Below, in pieces: positions 1 to 7,591 of a DNA stretch of 43,043 nucleotides. Within the stretch, counting starts at the first letter, position 1. Each line of letters starts with the position of its first letter. The position numbers were made by a program, and so were the translations under genes. Under the pieces are notes generated by a model. That model worked only from the letters and a program-made list of their open reading frames with translations. It was not told the origin of the DNA and made no database searches. Source of the DNA: UBA5109 sp965662565 (GTDB lineage Bacteria > Pseudomonadota > Gammaproteobacteria > Pseudomonadales > Pseudohongiellaceae); contig CBFIHS010000013.1 of NCBI GenBank assembly GCA_965662565.1, positions 1 through 43,043 on the forward strand, in the 5' to 3' direction.

Positions 1-1089
1 CATATCCCCAATAATCTCCATACGTCCTTTAACTGGAGAAACTACCGCTACAGCTTGAAGAGAACGATCAAAGTTAAAAGAATCTTGCTGACTTTCTATA
101 GCCATAAGAGCTGTCAAGGTCGCCAAAACATTACTAATATTAAAATATCCAAGTAGTCCCACCTCTATACTGCCGCTCCCCCAAGGACTCACAATATCCA
201 ATGCAAAACCATTACGATTACAATCGATTTTTTCTGGATAAACATCTGCTTGAGAGTTACTTAAACTATAGGTATAGCTTTTTACTTGACGGGATAAACT
301 ATTGAGAATTTCTACACTGAATAAATCATCCATATTCAAGACGACAGCTTTTAGTTGAGAGCCGCTGAATAATTTAAGCTTCTCTTGACCGTAAGCTTTC
401 ATCGAACCGTGATAATCAAGATGGTCTCTTGTAAGATTAGTGAAGATGGCCAATTCAAATTCATGAATACAAACTCTGCCTTGCTTAAGTCCATGCGAGG
501 ACACCTCCATCACCATAGTGTCGACTTGTTGCTGCGCCATCTCACTGAATATTTTTTGGAGAACTACAGGATCCGGTGTTGTCGAAGGCCTATTCTCACC
601 AACACTGAGATAGTCATTTCCATAAACCCCATACCCCAAAGTGCCGCTTGTCCCAGAAATATGATCTAAGCTCGATAAACTTTGAGCCAAGAACTGGCAA
701 ACACTTGTTTTACCATTAGTCCCAGTTATACCTACTAAATGAAAATGATCTGCAGGATAGTTAAAAAATGTTGCTGCTATTTTACTCAGCCTACTGGCAA
801 GCTTATTGATAGGAATTATTGGCACTCCATTTTCACTCAAAATTTCTTGCCAAAGATCGCCCTTCTCAACTAAAACAGCCGAAGCTCCTTTTGTAATAAC
901 TTCTGATACAAAATCGCGCCCATCAAAATTTGCCCCTTTACAAGCGATAAACAGGTCGCCTCGCTCGATGCATCGACTATCTAGCTCTATTCCTGTTAGC
1001 TCAACATCAATCGCACTAGGAATTTCTACCTCTCCAGCCAGAAGCAAACTTAAACTCATTTGTTGAGACATACTCTTAGCCGTATTCAT
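1..1089 (-). CDS. murE: UDP-MurNAc-tripeptide synthetase MurE (partial, N-terminal 363 residues)
   Basis: Cytoplasmic Mur ligase that adds the third amino acid, normally meso-diaminopimelate in Gram-negatives, to UDP-MurNAc-L-Ala-D-Glu. Translating the minus strand from the ATG at 1089 gives an open frame to the window edge. It contains the Mur ligase ATP loop GITGTNGKTS (about residue 120), the STTPDP motif of the MurE substrate site, EVSSHGL and the TNLTRDHLDYHG block typical of MurE. The C-terminal part, including the DNPR motif that would confirm diaminopimelate use, lies outside the window. The start codon overlaps the ftsI stop (ATGA at 1086-1089), so it is translationally coupled in the dcw operon. 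The family call is secure; the diaminopimelate specificity is inferred from the organism type. Confidence 0.96.
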   Translation of the reverse strand, partial: MNTAKSMSQQMSLSLLLAGEVEIPSAIDVELTGIELDSRCIERGDLFIACKGANFDGRDFVSEVITKGASAVLVEKGDLWQEILSENGVPIIPINKLASRLSKIAATFFNYPADHFHLVGITGTNGKTSVCQFLAQSLSSLDHISGTSGTLGYGVYGNDYLSVGENRPSTTPDPVVLQKIFSEMAQQQVDTMVMEVSSHGLKQGRVCIHEFELAIFTNLTRDHLDYHGSMKAYGQEKLKLFSGSQLKAVVLNMDDLFSVEILNSLSRQVKSYTYSLSNSQADVYPEKIDCNRNGFALDIVSPWGSGSIEVGLLGYFNISNVLATLTALMAIESQQDSFNFDRSLQAVAVVSPVKGRMEIIGDM

Positions 1090-2867
1090 TGCCTCACTCC
1101 CGCAAGATCTGCATGAAAAGTATTATCTTCATCCACCAAACTTAAACTGGGCGTAACTTCCGGAACGATATCTGGAGCAACGTTTAAAATTCTTAAAGCA
1201 CCTGCTGTGATTACTGAAAAAACCGGTGCGGCAACTTGTCCTCCCCCATACTCTTTACCTTGAGGCTCATGAATAGTGACAACAGTTACAATTTTAGGGT
1301 TACTTACCGGAGCGAAACCGGCAAAAAGGGAAATATAATTTTCGTCATCATATCCACCTTTCGCGACATCGTAGTACCAAGCTGTCCCAGTTTTTCCAGC
1401 CACACGATGTGTAGGAATATAAGCTCTAGTCCCAGTACCTCCATCACCAGGAGCAACAACGCTCTCGAGCATTGTGGTGACTTTTTCTGCCAACTCTTCA
1501 CTTATTACTCGAGTCCCTACAACTTCATCATGGCTCTCAACCTTAAGGAGTGAAACCGGTTTTTGAATTCCGCCATTGGCATAAACCATATAAGCACTAG
1601 CCAGCTGCAAAGGAGAAACCTGAAAGCCATAACCATAACCCAAGGTAGCAATCTCTGAGTCACTCCAACGTGAATGATCGATTAATAAACCAGAAGATTC
1701 CCCTGGAAACCCTGTTCCAAGCGATTGCCCAAAACCAACCCTCTTAAGAATATCCAGCATAGGCTCTTGCCCCATCGCCAAAGCCAAACGACTAGCTCCT
1801 ACTTGTGATGATTTCGCTAGAATCCTTTGCAGCGAAGACTCTCCATAATTCACAGGATCACGAATCGTTGATCGATCAACTCTTATATACCCCGGATTAG
1901 TATCAATAATACTTTCAGTATCGAAAAGACCACTTTCAAGTGCTGCGGTTATAGTGAATGTTTTGACAGTTGAGCCGGGCTCTAATGATTCAGCTATTGC
2001 TCGATTTTTTAGACCATCTAATTGATCACTTAAACTGGCGCGATTATTTGGGTTGTAGGAAGGCTGACTGACCATTGCCAAGATTTCTCCTGTTTCAACA
2101 TCCAGCACAACTGCTGTTCCTGACTGCGCGTATCTTCTAGTAACCTCCTCTTTTAAGGCTTTGTATGCCAAAAACTGAATCTGCGAATCAATACTTAAGA
2201 CCAAATCATTTCCAGGCTGAGCCAACTCATTAATCTTTAGCTCTTGAATAACACTACCATTACGGTCTTTTAGCACTTGTTTAGAGCCAGGAACTCCTTC
2301 CAACCATTCGTTATAAGCCAACTCTATGCCTTCTTGCCCAAGCTCATCACTATTAGCTAGCCCGACCACATGAACAGCAACTTCTCCCAGCGGATAAAAG
2401 CGTTTGTATTCTTCTTCCGCCCATAGGCCTGAGAAATTATGTTGCAAAACAATTTCTGCCTCGCTCGGCGCTATCCGTCTTTTAACAAAAAGAAACTCCC
2501 TGCTGGCATTTGCCTGAATACGATTACGCAACACTTCAGGATTAACATCTATAGCGTTCAATGCTGCAGCTAGCTGATCCCATTCATCAGGGTGCCTTAA
2601 TACTTCTTTAGGATTTAAAACCAGAGATTGGACTGGCGTACTAATAGCCAGAGGTCGACCATTACGATCAAGGATATTCCCTCGATGAGCAGCGATGACA
2701 TCATTTCGAACTGTTCTTGCATCGCCTTGTCTTTGCAACACTTCATTGTTTAAAACTTGAAGATCTACCACCTTCCAAGCGATGATTATGAGGAGCAGAA
2801 AAATCACCAAGAAGACAAAATACAGTCTCCATGCCGATACTTTCTTGTTAATGTGAGTAGCACTCAC
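1086..2867 (-). CDS. ftsI: Peptidoglycan D,D-transpeptidase FtsI (PBP3)
   Basis: Septum-specific class B penicillin-binding protein that cross-links peptidoglycan at the division site with FtsW and FtsQLB. The 593-residue protein has a short cytoplasmic N-terminus, one membrane segment at about 13-33, a dimerisation/pedestal domain and a transpeptidase domain. The catalytic SxxK is S299-T-V-K302 in EPGSTVK, and the KTG motif is K492-T-G494. The middle motif, SSN in well-studied PBP3 proteins, reads S353-S-Q355 here; the codon at 1803-1805 is CAA on the coding strand, so this is not a translation slip. It overlaps ftsL upstream and murE downstream by 4 nt each (ATGA), which supports the ftsI order over a mobile PBP. 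Length fits the family (E. coli 588). Confidence 0.96.
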   Translation of the reverse strand: MSATHINKKVSAWRLYFVFLVIFLLLIIIAWKVVDLQVLNNEVLQRQGDARTVRNDVIAAHRGNILDRNGRPLAISTPVQSLVLNPKEVLRHPDEWDQLAAALNAIDVNPEVLRNRIQANASREFLFVKRRIAPSEAEIVLQHNFSGLWAEEEYKRFYPLGEVAVHVVGLANSDELGQEGIELAYNEWLEGVPGSKQVLKDRNGSVIQELKINELAQPGNDLVLSIDSQIQFLAYKALKEEVTRRYAQSGTAVVLDVETGEILAMVSQPSYNPNNRASLSDQLDGLKNRAIAESLEPGSTVKTFTITAALESGLFDTESIIDTNPGYIRVDRSTIRDPVNYGESSLQRILAKSSQVGASRLALAMGQEPMLDILKRVGFGQSLGTGFPGESSGLLIDHSRWSDSEIATLGYGYGFQVSPLQLASAYMVYANGGIQKPVSLLKVESHDEVVGTRVISEELAEKVTTMLESVVAPGDGGTGTRAYIPTHRVAGKTGTAWYYDVAKGGYDDENYISLFAGFAPVSNPKIVTVVTIHEPQGKEYGGGQVAAPVFSVITAGALRILNVAPDIVPEVTPSLSLVDEDNTFHADLAGVRQ

Positions 2868-3184
2868 CTTTTCACCACCACCATATTTTCCAAAGTTGGA
2901 ACTTGCATACCGAGTTCGGCTCTAGGGATCTCTTCAATTCTGCCCTGAGATATCAAACTACTCTCTTCCAATAAGAGCTGACCCCATTCAACCTGCAAAG
3001 CATTGCTTTTTTCTTCAAGCAACTGCAATTCACTAAGTAAGTGCCTACTTTCTTGCGTAGAGTAGACCACTCCAATAGCCGACCCAGAAACCATTAGCAA
3101 AGTGACAACAAAAACTAAGCAGCTTGCAATGCCATTGTTTTTCTTGATGACACTTTTATTTCTATTTTGCACAATCAGCCTCAA
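2864..3184 (-). CDS. ftsL: Cell division protein FtsL
   Basis: Small bitopic inner-membrane protein that forms the FtsQLB complex and activates septal peptidoglycan synthesis. The 106-residue sequence has a basic cytoplasmic tail (about 1-18), one hydrophobic membrane segment (about 20-42) and a periplasmic heptad-like stretch (about 45-80, HLLSELQLLEEK and following) as expected for the FtsL coiled coil. FtsL is poorly conserved in sequence, so the call rests mainly on size, topology and position between rsmH and ftsI. It overlaps both neighbours by 4 nt (ATGA at 3181-3184 and 2864-2867). Confidence 0.92.
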   Translation of the reverse strand: MRLIVQNRNKSVIKKNNGIASCLVFVVTLLMVSGSAIGVVYSTQESRHLLSELQLLEEKSNALQVEWGQLLLEESSLISQGRIEEIPRAELGMQVPTLENMVVVKR

Positions 3185-4104
3185 GCTACTTTTTCTGCAA
3201 CACGCATGACCGCACTGCGGGATCGAACATTTTCAGAAATCTCTTCAGCACTTACTTTTAAAGCCTTACCAATAAGTTTTAAACGTGGATTTAATTGATC
3301 TTGCGTAATAGGCAGATCCACAGGGAAATCCCCACCTTTAACTTCCTTCAAGAAATACTGTTTTACTATTCGATCTTCAAGCGAGTGAAAACTGATCACC
3401 ACAAGACGCCCTTGTATAGCAATCACCTCCAGCATAGAAACCAATGCTTTTTGCAAATCACTCAACTCTTGATTAATAAAAATTCTTATTGCTTGAAATG
3501 ATTTTGTAGCCGGATGCTTGTTTCGTTCCCACTTTGGGTGCGCCTGCTTCACTATTTCAGCTAAACGCAGAGTCGAAGAAATTGGCTCTATTTCGCGCTC
3601 GGTGACAATTGCTCTAGCTAATCGCCGAGAAAACCTCTCCTCGCCGTATTGATAGAGCACGTCGGCCAGCTCTTTCTCTTCAACCTGCTGCAACCACTTC
3701 TCAGCAGTAACTCCAACTTCGGTATTCATTCGCATATCCAAAGGCCCGTCCTTATTGAAACTAAACCCTCTTTGCGCATCATCCAGTTGTGGCGATGAAA
3801 CACCTAAATCCAACAAAACTCCTGCTACCTGCCCAATTTCCCCATAGACAGAAACTGCTCTTTCTAACTCCCCAAAACTACCGTGATACACAGATACTCT
3901 GTTGTCTTCTTGTGCCAATTTCCTAGCTGCACTTATGGCCTCAGGATCTTTATCAATAACCAAAAGCCGACCCTGCCCCGACAACTGATCTAAAATACAC
4001 CTGCTATGACCACCCCTCCCAAAGGTGCCATCAACATAAAACCCATCTTTATCTGTTACCAGCGCAGTAACCGCTTGCTTCAACAGTACACTTTGATGCC
4101 GCAT
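3181..4104 (-). CDS. rsmH: 16S rRNA (cytosine1402-N4)-methyltransferase RsmH
   Basis: SAM-dependent enzyme that N4-methylates C1402 in the decoding centre of 16S rRNA. The 307-residue protein begins MRHQSVLL, has the SAM-binding loop DGTFGRGGHS (about 26-35), the LLDLGVSSPQLD block, the RGFSF/GPLDMRM segment and the late ISFHSLEDRIVK motif, all characteristic of the MraW/RsmH family. The start has a GAGG ribosome site 9 nt upstream. It lies 17 nt after mraZ and overlaps ftsL, as in the standard dcw operon. Confidence 0.98.
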   Translation of the reverse strand: MRHQSVLLKQAVTALVTDKDGFYVDGTFGRGGHSRCILDQLSGQGRLLVIDKDPEAISAARKLAQEDNRVSVYHGSFGELERAVSVYGEIGQVAGVLLDLGVSSPQLDDAQRGFSFNKDGPLDMRMNTEVGVTAEKWLQQVEEKELADVLYQYGEERFSRRLARAIVTEREIEPISSTLRLAEIVKQAHPKWERNKHPATKSFQAIRIFINQELSDLQKALVSMLEVIAIQGRLVVISFHSLEDRIVKQYFLKEVKGGDFPVDLPITQDQLNPRLKLIGKALKVSAEEISENVRSRSAVMRVAEKVA

Positions 4105-4121
4105 TTATTGCGCCTCAACCC

Positions 4122-4580
4122 CTATAACGAGAGATTTTTTAATTCATCCGGCAAGTCTTCAGTGCTCACCTTCTGTTTTAACCACCCATCACGAGTCTCA
4201 TTCCAGACCTCATCATTCCAAACTGCTAATTTATTACCCTGACCTACCAGAGCGACTTTTTTATCAAGCCCAACAAACTGCCTTAAATTCAAGGGAATCA
4301 ATATACGACCATTACTATCAAGATTTACTTCAGTAGCATGACCTATAAATATGTTCTTTAAGCGTTTAGATTCTGGATTAAAACTGGAAAGTGCAGCGAC
4401 CTTGCGCTCAATTTCCTCAAACTCATTAAGAGGATAGATCACTAAAGACTCACCATCTTGATCGATAGTCACAACCATTTGCCCATGACAATGACTTTCA
4501 ACAACACCACGAAAACGCGCAGGCATAGCCATTCGGCCTTTGGCATCTAACGTGATTGAATGTAAGCCACGAAACAGCAA
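4122..4580 (-). CDS. mraZ: Transcriptional regulator MraZ
   Basis: AbrB-fold DNA-binding protein, first gene of the dcw cluster, known in E. coli to repress its own operon by binding spaced GTGGG-type repeats. The 152-residue protein contains the two DXXXR signatures: LDAKGRMAMPARFR near the N-terminus and LDSNGRILIPLNLR at about 100. The start is a TTG at 4580 preceded by GGGAG at 8 nt; there is no ATG that would keep the conserved FRG beginning, so a TTG start is likely. Three regularly spaced repeats sit just upstream (4616-4643), matching autoregulation. The extreme C-terminus is less conserved. Confidence 0.97.
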   Translation of the reverse strand: MLFRGLHSITLDAKGRMAMPARFRGVVESHCHGQMVVTIDQDGESLVIYPLNEFEEIERKVAALSSFNPESKRLKNIFIGHATEVNLDSNGRILIPLNLRQFVGLDKKVALVGQGNKLAVWNDEVWNETRDGWLKQKVSTEDLPDELKNLSL

Positions 4581-4615
4581 TTCTCTAACTCCCTAAATCC
4601 AAAAAACCAGAAATA

Positions 4616-4643
4616 CCCACTTTAAACCCACTATTGGGCCACT
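4616..4643 (-). promoter_or_regulatory. Probable MraZ operator: three direct repeats at 11-bp spacing
   Basis: On the coding strand of mraZ the sequence reads AGTGGC, then AGTGGG, then AGTGGG, each separated by exactly 5 nt (positions 4643-4638, 4632-4627 and 4621-4616). E. coli MraZ is known to bind direct TGGGN repeats separated by 5 nt in front of its own gene. Here the array lies between the predicted promoter and the mraZ start, where bound MraZ would block dcw transcription. Binding is inferred from the pattern. Confidence 0.8.
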
Positions 4644-4661
4644 CTTCTACTACTTTTTTGC

Positions 4662-4691
4662 ACTATAAGGGAGTTCTAACAAGTAAATCAA
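4662..4691 (-). promoter_or_regulatory. Predicted sigma-70 promoter of the dcw operon (mraZ)
   Basis: Reading leftward: TTGATT (-35, 4691-4686), an 18-bp spacer and TATAGT (-10, 4667-4662). The predicted start near 4655 is just upstream of the three MraZ-type repeats, which is the arrangement expected for autorepression. Prediction from hexamer match only. Confidence 0.55.
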
Positions 4692-4939
4692 GCACTTATT
4701 TGCTTAAATTTGTGTAGAAAATGAAGCTAAATGCCTCTAAAACCCAGAAAAACACTATTTCTTGAATTTTCATATAAAGTAAAAGCATTAAATTACATAT
4801 AGGTATGATTCAAACTTAAAGTAACTTATTAAGTTTGAGTGTTTTTTGTGTTTTTATAGGAGAAGTTTAATTTTATGAATTTGCTTAGAATTCCAGCATC
4901 AAGCTAGAAAGCATTCGTAAGCTCAAAAAAAGACTTATT
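4692..4939. other. AT-rich intergenic stretch between mraZ and rnpB
   Basis: The full gene-free span is 4581-4939. Its mraZ-proximal part holds the MraZ repeats and promoter. The remainder is AT-rich and has no credible ORF. It contains one strong terminator-like hairpin at 4810-4855 that points rightward, away from both known transcripts. Immediately left of the rnpB 3' end there is a run of seven T on the rnpB strand (4928-4934), which may serve rnpB termination or 3' processing, with only a weak stem before it. Confidence 0.6.
4810..4855 (+). terminator. Orphan intrinsic-terminator-like hairpin
   Basis: Perfect 10-bp arms TCAAACTTAA (4810-4819) and TTAAGTTTGA (4829-4838) with a 9-nt loop, followed on the plus strand by a T-rich tail (4841-4855). 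No plus-strand gene lies upstream: mraZ and rnpB both run leftward. The stem is AT-rich, so terminator strength is uncertain. It could end an unannotated short rightward RNA; TTGAAT at 4762-4767 could be part of a promoter for one, but I see no convincing -10 partner. Confidence 0.45.
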
Positions 4940-5309
4940 GTGTGAGCCAGCCGATAAGCCGGGTTCTGTCTTGGACAACCATTCATCTTGGGCCTATGTC
5001 ACCATAGACCTCATGCAGCCTACCCGAACCCAGTGCGAGCCACACCGTAGGGTCCCTATTTGGCCTTGCTCCAGGTGGGGTTTACCATGCCATGGAATGT
5101 TGCCACCCATGCGGTGCGCTCTTACCGCACCTTTTCACCCTTACCCGACATCCGCTAATGCATTAATCGGGCGGTTTGCTTTCTGTTGCACTTTCCGTAG
5201 ACTCGCGCCTCCCAGGAGTTACCTGGCACCTTGCTCTATGGAGCCCGGACTTTCCTCTATCTTCACCTTAACAAGTAAAATAAAAACAGCGATTGCCTGG
5301 CCAGCTCAC
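4940..5309 (-). ncRNA. rnpB: RNase P RNA, bacterial class A (M1 RNA)
   Basis: Catalytic RNA of ribonuclease P, which removes 5' leaders from tRNA precursors. The leftward strand matches the conserved core of E. coli M1 RNA in order: a 5' end like GAGCTGGCCAGGCAATCGC, GAGGAAAGTCCGGGCTCC, AAGGTGCCAGGTAA, GTGCAACAGAAAGCAAACCG, GGGTAAGGGTGAAAAGGTGC, GGTAAGAGCGCACCG, GGAGCAAGGCCAAATAGGG, GGGTAGGCTGC, and the 3' ACAGAACCCGGCTTATCGG. The P12 region differs from E. coli as usual. The ends are set by alignment from memory and could shift by several bases. An apparent plus-strand reading frame across this region is not a gene. Confidence 0.97.
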
Positions 5310-5315
5310 GGGCGC

Positions 5316-5321
5316 AGTATA
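5316..5321 (-). promoter_or_regulatory. Probable -10 element of the rnpB promoter
   Basis: Leftward TATACT followed by the GC-rich discriminator GCGCCC, about 7 nt before the predicted 5' end of rnpB. A GC-rich discriminator is typical of growth-rate-controlled stable RNA promoters. I find no good -35 hexamer at 16-18 bp, so this rests on the -10 and its distance to the RNA. Confidence 0.5.
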
Positions 5322-5456
5322 AAAGCATGCATACCAATGCGCTAGCTTTAATTACTAAACCAAGCGTAACTATTTAGACTGAGCTTTCCTCACCTACTTG
5401 TAGAAAAAAAACCCATCTCATATCATTGCGTCACAATTAACCCTAAGGAAAGATAC

Positions 5457-5852
5457 ATGTGTATAAAAAGAATCATATCAACTTGCTTAATCGCACTATG
5501 CTTTGCTACCCCAATAGCACAGGCAGAAGTCTATGAGTTGAGAACCTACAAAACCCCAGCTGGACGATTAGATGATTTATTGGATTTATTTGAAGATCAT
5601 CTATTAGCACATATCGAAAAATTCGGTATTCGCCATGTCGCTTACTGGGTACCAACAGATGAGGAAGATGAGAACACCCTAATTTATATGGTCGCTCATG
5701 AAAGCCGAGAAGCTGCTGTAGCCAGCTGGCAAGCCTTCCACGACGACCCTGCTACCCAACCCATTTTTGATGAAGCCTATCGAAATGGCCGCATAATAAT
5801 CGACGTAACTAAAGTCTTTATGAATACGACCGAATGGTCACCCGAAATATAA
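5457..5852 (+). CDS. Exported NIPSNAP family protein
   Basis: A 131-residue protein with an N-terminal signal peptide (hydrophobic about 5-20, likely cut after PIAQA at 23) followed by one NIPSNAP-type ferredoxin-like domain that starts EVYELRTYKT and includes HVAYWVP and the aromatic/acidic segment SWQAFHDDP. NIPSNAP domains are widespread, but their bacterial function is not established. A good ribosome site (AAGGAAAG) precedes the ATG. It is monocistronic: rnpB is divergent upstream and nhaB convergent downstream, with a shared terminator between. It is not part of the conserved gene order around it, so it is probably a lineage-specific insertion. Family is fairly certain; function unknown. 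Confidence 0.85.
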   Translation: MCIKRIISTCLIALCFATPIAQAEVYELRTYKTPAGRLDDLLDLFEDHLLAHIEKFGIRHVAYWVPTDEEDENTLIYMVAHESREAAVASWQAFHDDPATQPIFDEAYRNGRIIIDVTKVFMNTTEWSPEI

Positions 5853-5880
5853 CAAAACTTTCTAAAAAAATTCCGCCATA

Positions 5881-5922
5881 AAAAAAGCTCTACCAAACGA
5901 CTAGTTGGTAGAGCTTTTTTTT
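5881..5922. terminator. Bidirectional intrinsic terminator
   Basis: Perfect 10-bp stem GCTCTACCAA (5887-5896) / TTGGTAGAGC (5905-5914) with an 8-nt loop, A-run on the left and T-run on the right. It lies between the convergent NIPSNAP gene and nhaB and can end transcripts from either side. Confidence 0.92.
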
Positions 5923-5973
5923 GGAAGAAATTTAGAAGCCTTTCTAAACTCCTTTAATACTACTTATTTAGCC

Positions 5974-7488
5974 TCAAGCTATATTTGCAATAGCTAGCAA
6001 AATCGCAATACTTCCAACTGCTGTACAAACGATGAAATAAGGCAGCGCCATCCAGACCATTCGCCCATACCCTAAGCGAATACGTGGGGCAATTCCGGAC
6101 ATCAGCAAGAACAAGAAAGCAGCCTGCCCATTCGGTGTAGACATACTAGGAATACCTGTTCCCATTACAACAGCGACTGATTGAGCTTCAAATCTTTCAG
6201 TAACCATCAAGCCTTGATCATAAATATCTTTAATCAGGTCCATATAAATAGTCGCCACAAAGACGTTATCACTGATCGCTGACAAGATACCGCTTGATAA
6301 GAAGACCATAAATACTTGCTGAGGACCTTCAAGTGTCAACACCCATTCCATCACAGGAGCAAACATTTCTTGGGTATTAATCATAGCAACTACAACATAG
6401 AAGACTACCAACAAGGATGCAAAAGGCAGCCCAGGAGTGAAAGCTTCAGCCAGTTTATGCTCATCTGTAACACCGGTTAAAGAAGACGCTAAAACGATAA
6501 CACCGAGACCAATCAAACCAATCTCAGCAAGATGAAGGGATAAAGCAACGACCATAAGCACGGCAACAACACCTTGAATAACCATGACAACTTTGTCGCG
6601 TGGAGTGGTTTTGTCTTTCATTTTTTGATCTTCATCAGCAAGGATTTGACGAACCGCGGGCGGTAATTCAGCACCATAATTAAACCAACCCATTTTTTCG
6701 ATCACTACACAGGTAATGATACCGGCAATCAAAGTTGGAATAGTCGCTGGTGACACCATATAGATGAAAGTCATGAAATCCCAACCGGCTTCATTACCAA
6801 TAACGATATTCTCTGGCTCTCCAACGATGGTGCACACACCACCGATAGCAGTACCAACAGCTCCATGCATCAATAGACCGCGTAAAAAAGCACGAAACTT
6901 ATCTAAATCACCGCGATGCAATTCATCGATATGACCATCATTGGGGTCAGGGTCGTCATGATAACCAACTTTGGAAACAACTTTTTCATAAACATCATAG
7001 AAACTAGTCGCAATGGCCACAAGAACTGCAAGAATTGTTAAAGCGTCCAAAAAGGCTGAAAGGACGGCAACAAAAATAATGGTTACAAGGTTCATTACCA
7101 CCCGAGACTTAATGCCGAGTAGAACGTGGTTGATCAATCTAAAAAGCACATCACGTAAAAAGTGAACGCCTGCAACCATAAAAATAACGAGCAAAATAAC
7201 CGGCAAGCCATGCTCTACTTCTTCGAAAACCACATGAGTATCAGTAAGATGCAGAATCAAAATCTGCAACGCTAATAAACCACCAGTCTGAAGAGGAAAA
7301 CATTTAAGCGCCATCGCCAGAGTAGCAATGAATTCTGCAAGCATCAGCCATGAAGTCACTAGTGGTCCTACTGTAAAATAAGCGATGATGTTCAAGACTA
7401 AACAAAGAAGCACACCTTTTTTATACCAAAGTGGTGTATGACCCAGAAACATGTGCATAGGAAGTGATTGATTTTGCTGGTTTGACAT
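5974..7488 (-). CDS. nhaB: Na+/H+ antiporter NhaB
   Basis: Inner-membrane sodium/proton antiporter that exports Na+ using the proton gradient, important for pH and salt homeostasis. The protein is 504 residues when started at the ATG at 7488, close to E. coli NhaB (513). It shows about a dozen hydrophobic segments, with NhaB-like blocks such as MFLGHTPLWYK near the start, SAFLDALTILAVLVA, GGVCTIVGEPENIVIG and the late SAISDNVFVATIYM and GTGIPSMSTPNGQAAFLFLL. A TTG 12 nt further upstream would add four residues, but GGAG stands 6 nt before the ATG, so I choose the ATG. A TATAAT at 7556-7551 on the same strand is a candidate -10. It ends into the shared terminator. Confidence 0.96.
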   Translation of the reverse strand: MSNQQNQSLPMHMFLGHTPLWYKKGVLLCLVLNIIAYFTVGPLVTSWLMLAEFIATLAMALKCFPLQTGGLLALQILILHLTDTHVVFEEVEHGLPVILLVIFMVAGVHFLRDVLFRLINHVLLGIKSRVVMNLVTIIFVAVLSAFLDALTILAVLVAIATSFYDVYEKVVSKVGYHDDPDPNDGHIDELHRGDLDKFRAFLRGLLMHGAVGTAIGGVCTIVGEPENIVIGNEAGWDFMTFIYMVSPATIPTLIAGIITCVVIEKMGWFNYGAELPPAVRQILADEDQKMKDKTTPRDKVVMVIQGVVAVLMVVALSLHLAEIGLIGLGVIVLASSLTGVTDEHKLAEAFTPGLPFASLLVVFYVVVAMINTQEMFAPVMEWVLTLEGPQQVFMVFLSSGILSAISDNVFVATIYMDLIKDIYDQGLMVTERFEAQSVAVVMGTGIPSMSTPNGQAAFLFLLMSGIAPRIRLGYGRMVWMALPYFIVCTAVGSIAILLAIANIA

Positions 7489-7591
7489 AGACTTCTCCAA
7501 AAGCGGAAGTAATTAATTAAAAAGATGGTGACAAGGTCAAAAACCCAAGCATTATAGTATAGCCACCACTTTTTTTGTTATTTTTTTCAAC

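Noticed and set aside
385..1066. Two plus-strand reading frames
   Set aside because: Both are antisense to murE, whose minus-strand translation has clear Mur ligase motifs.
4938..5345. Plus-strand open reading frame of 135 codons
   Set aside because: It runs antisense across the conserved core of RNase P RNA; the base conservation is explained by rnpB and the peptide resembles nothing.
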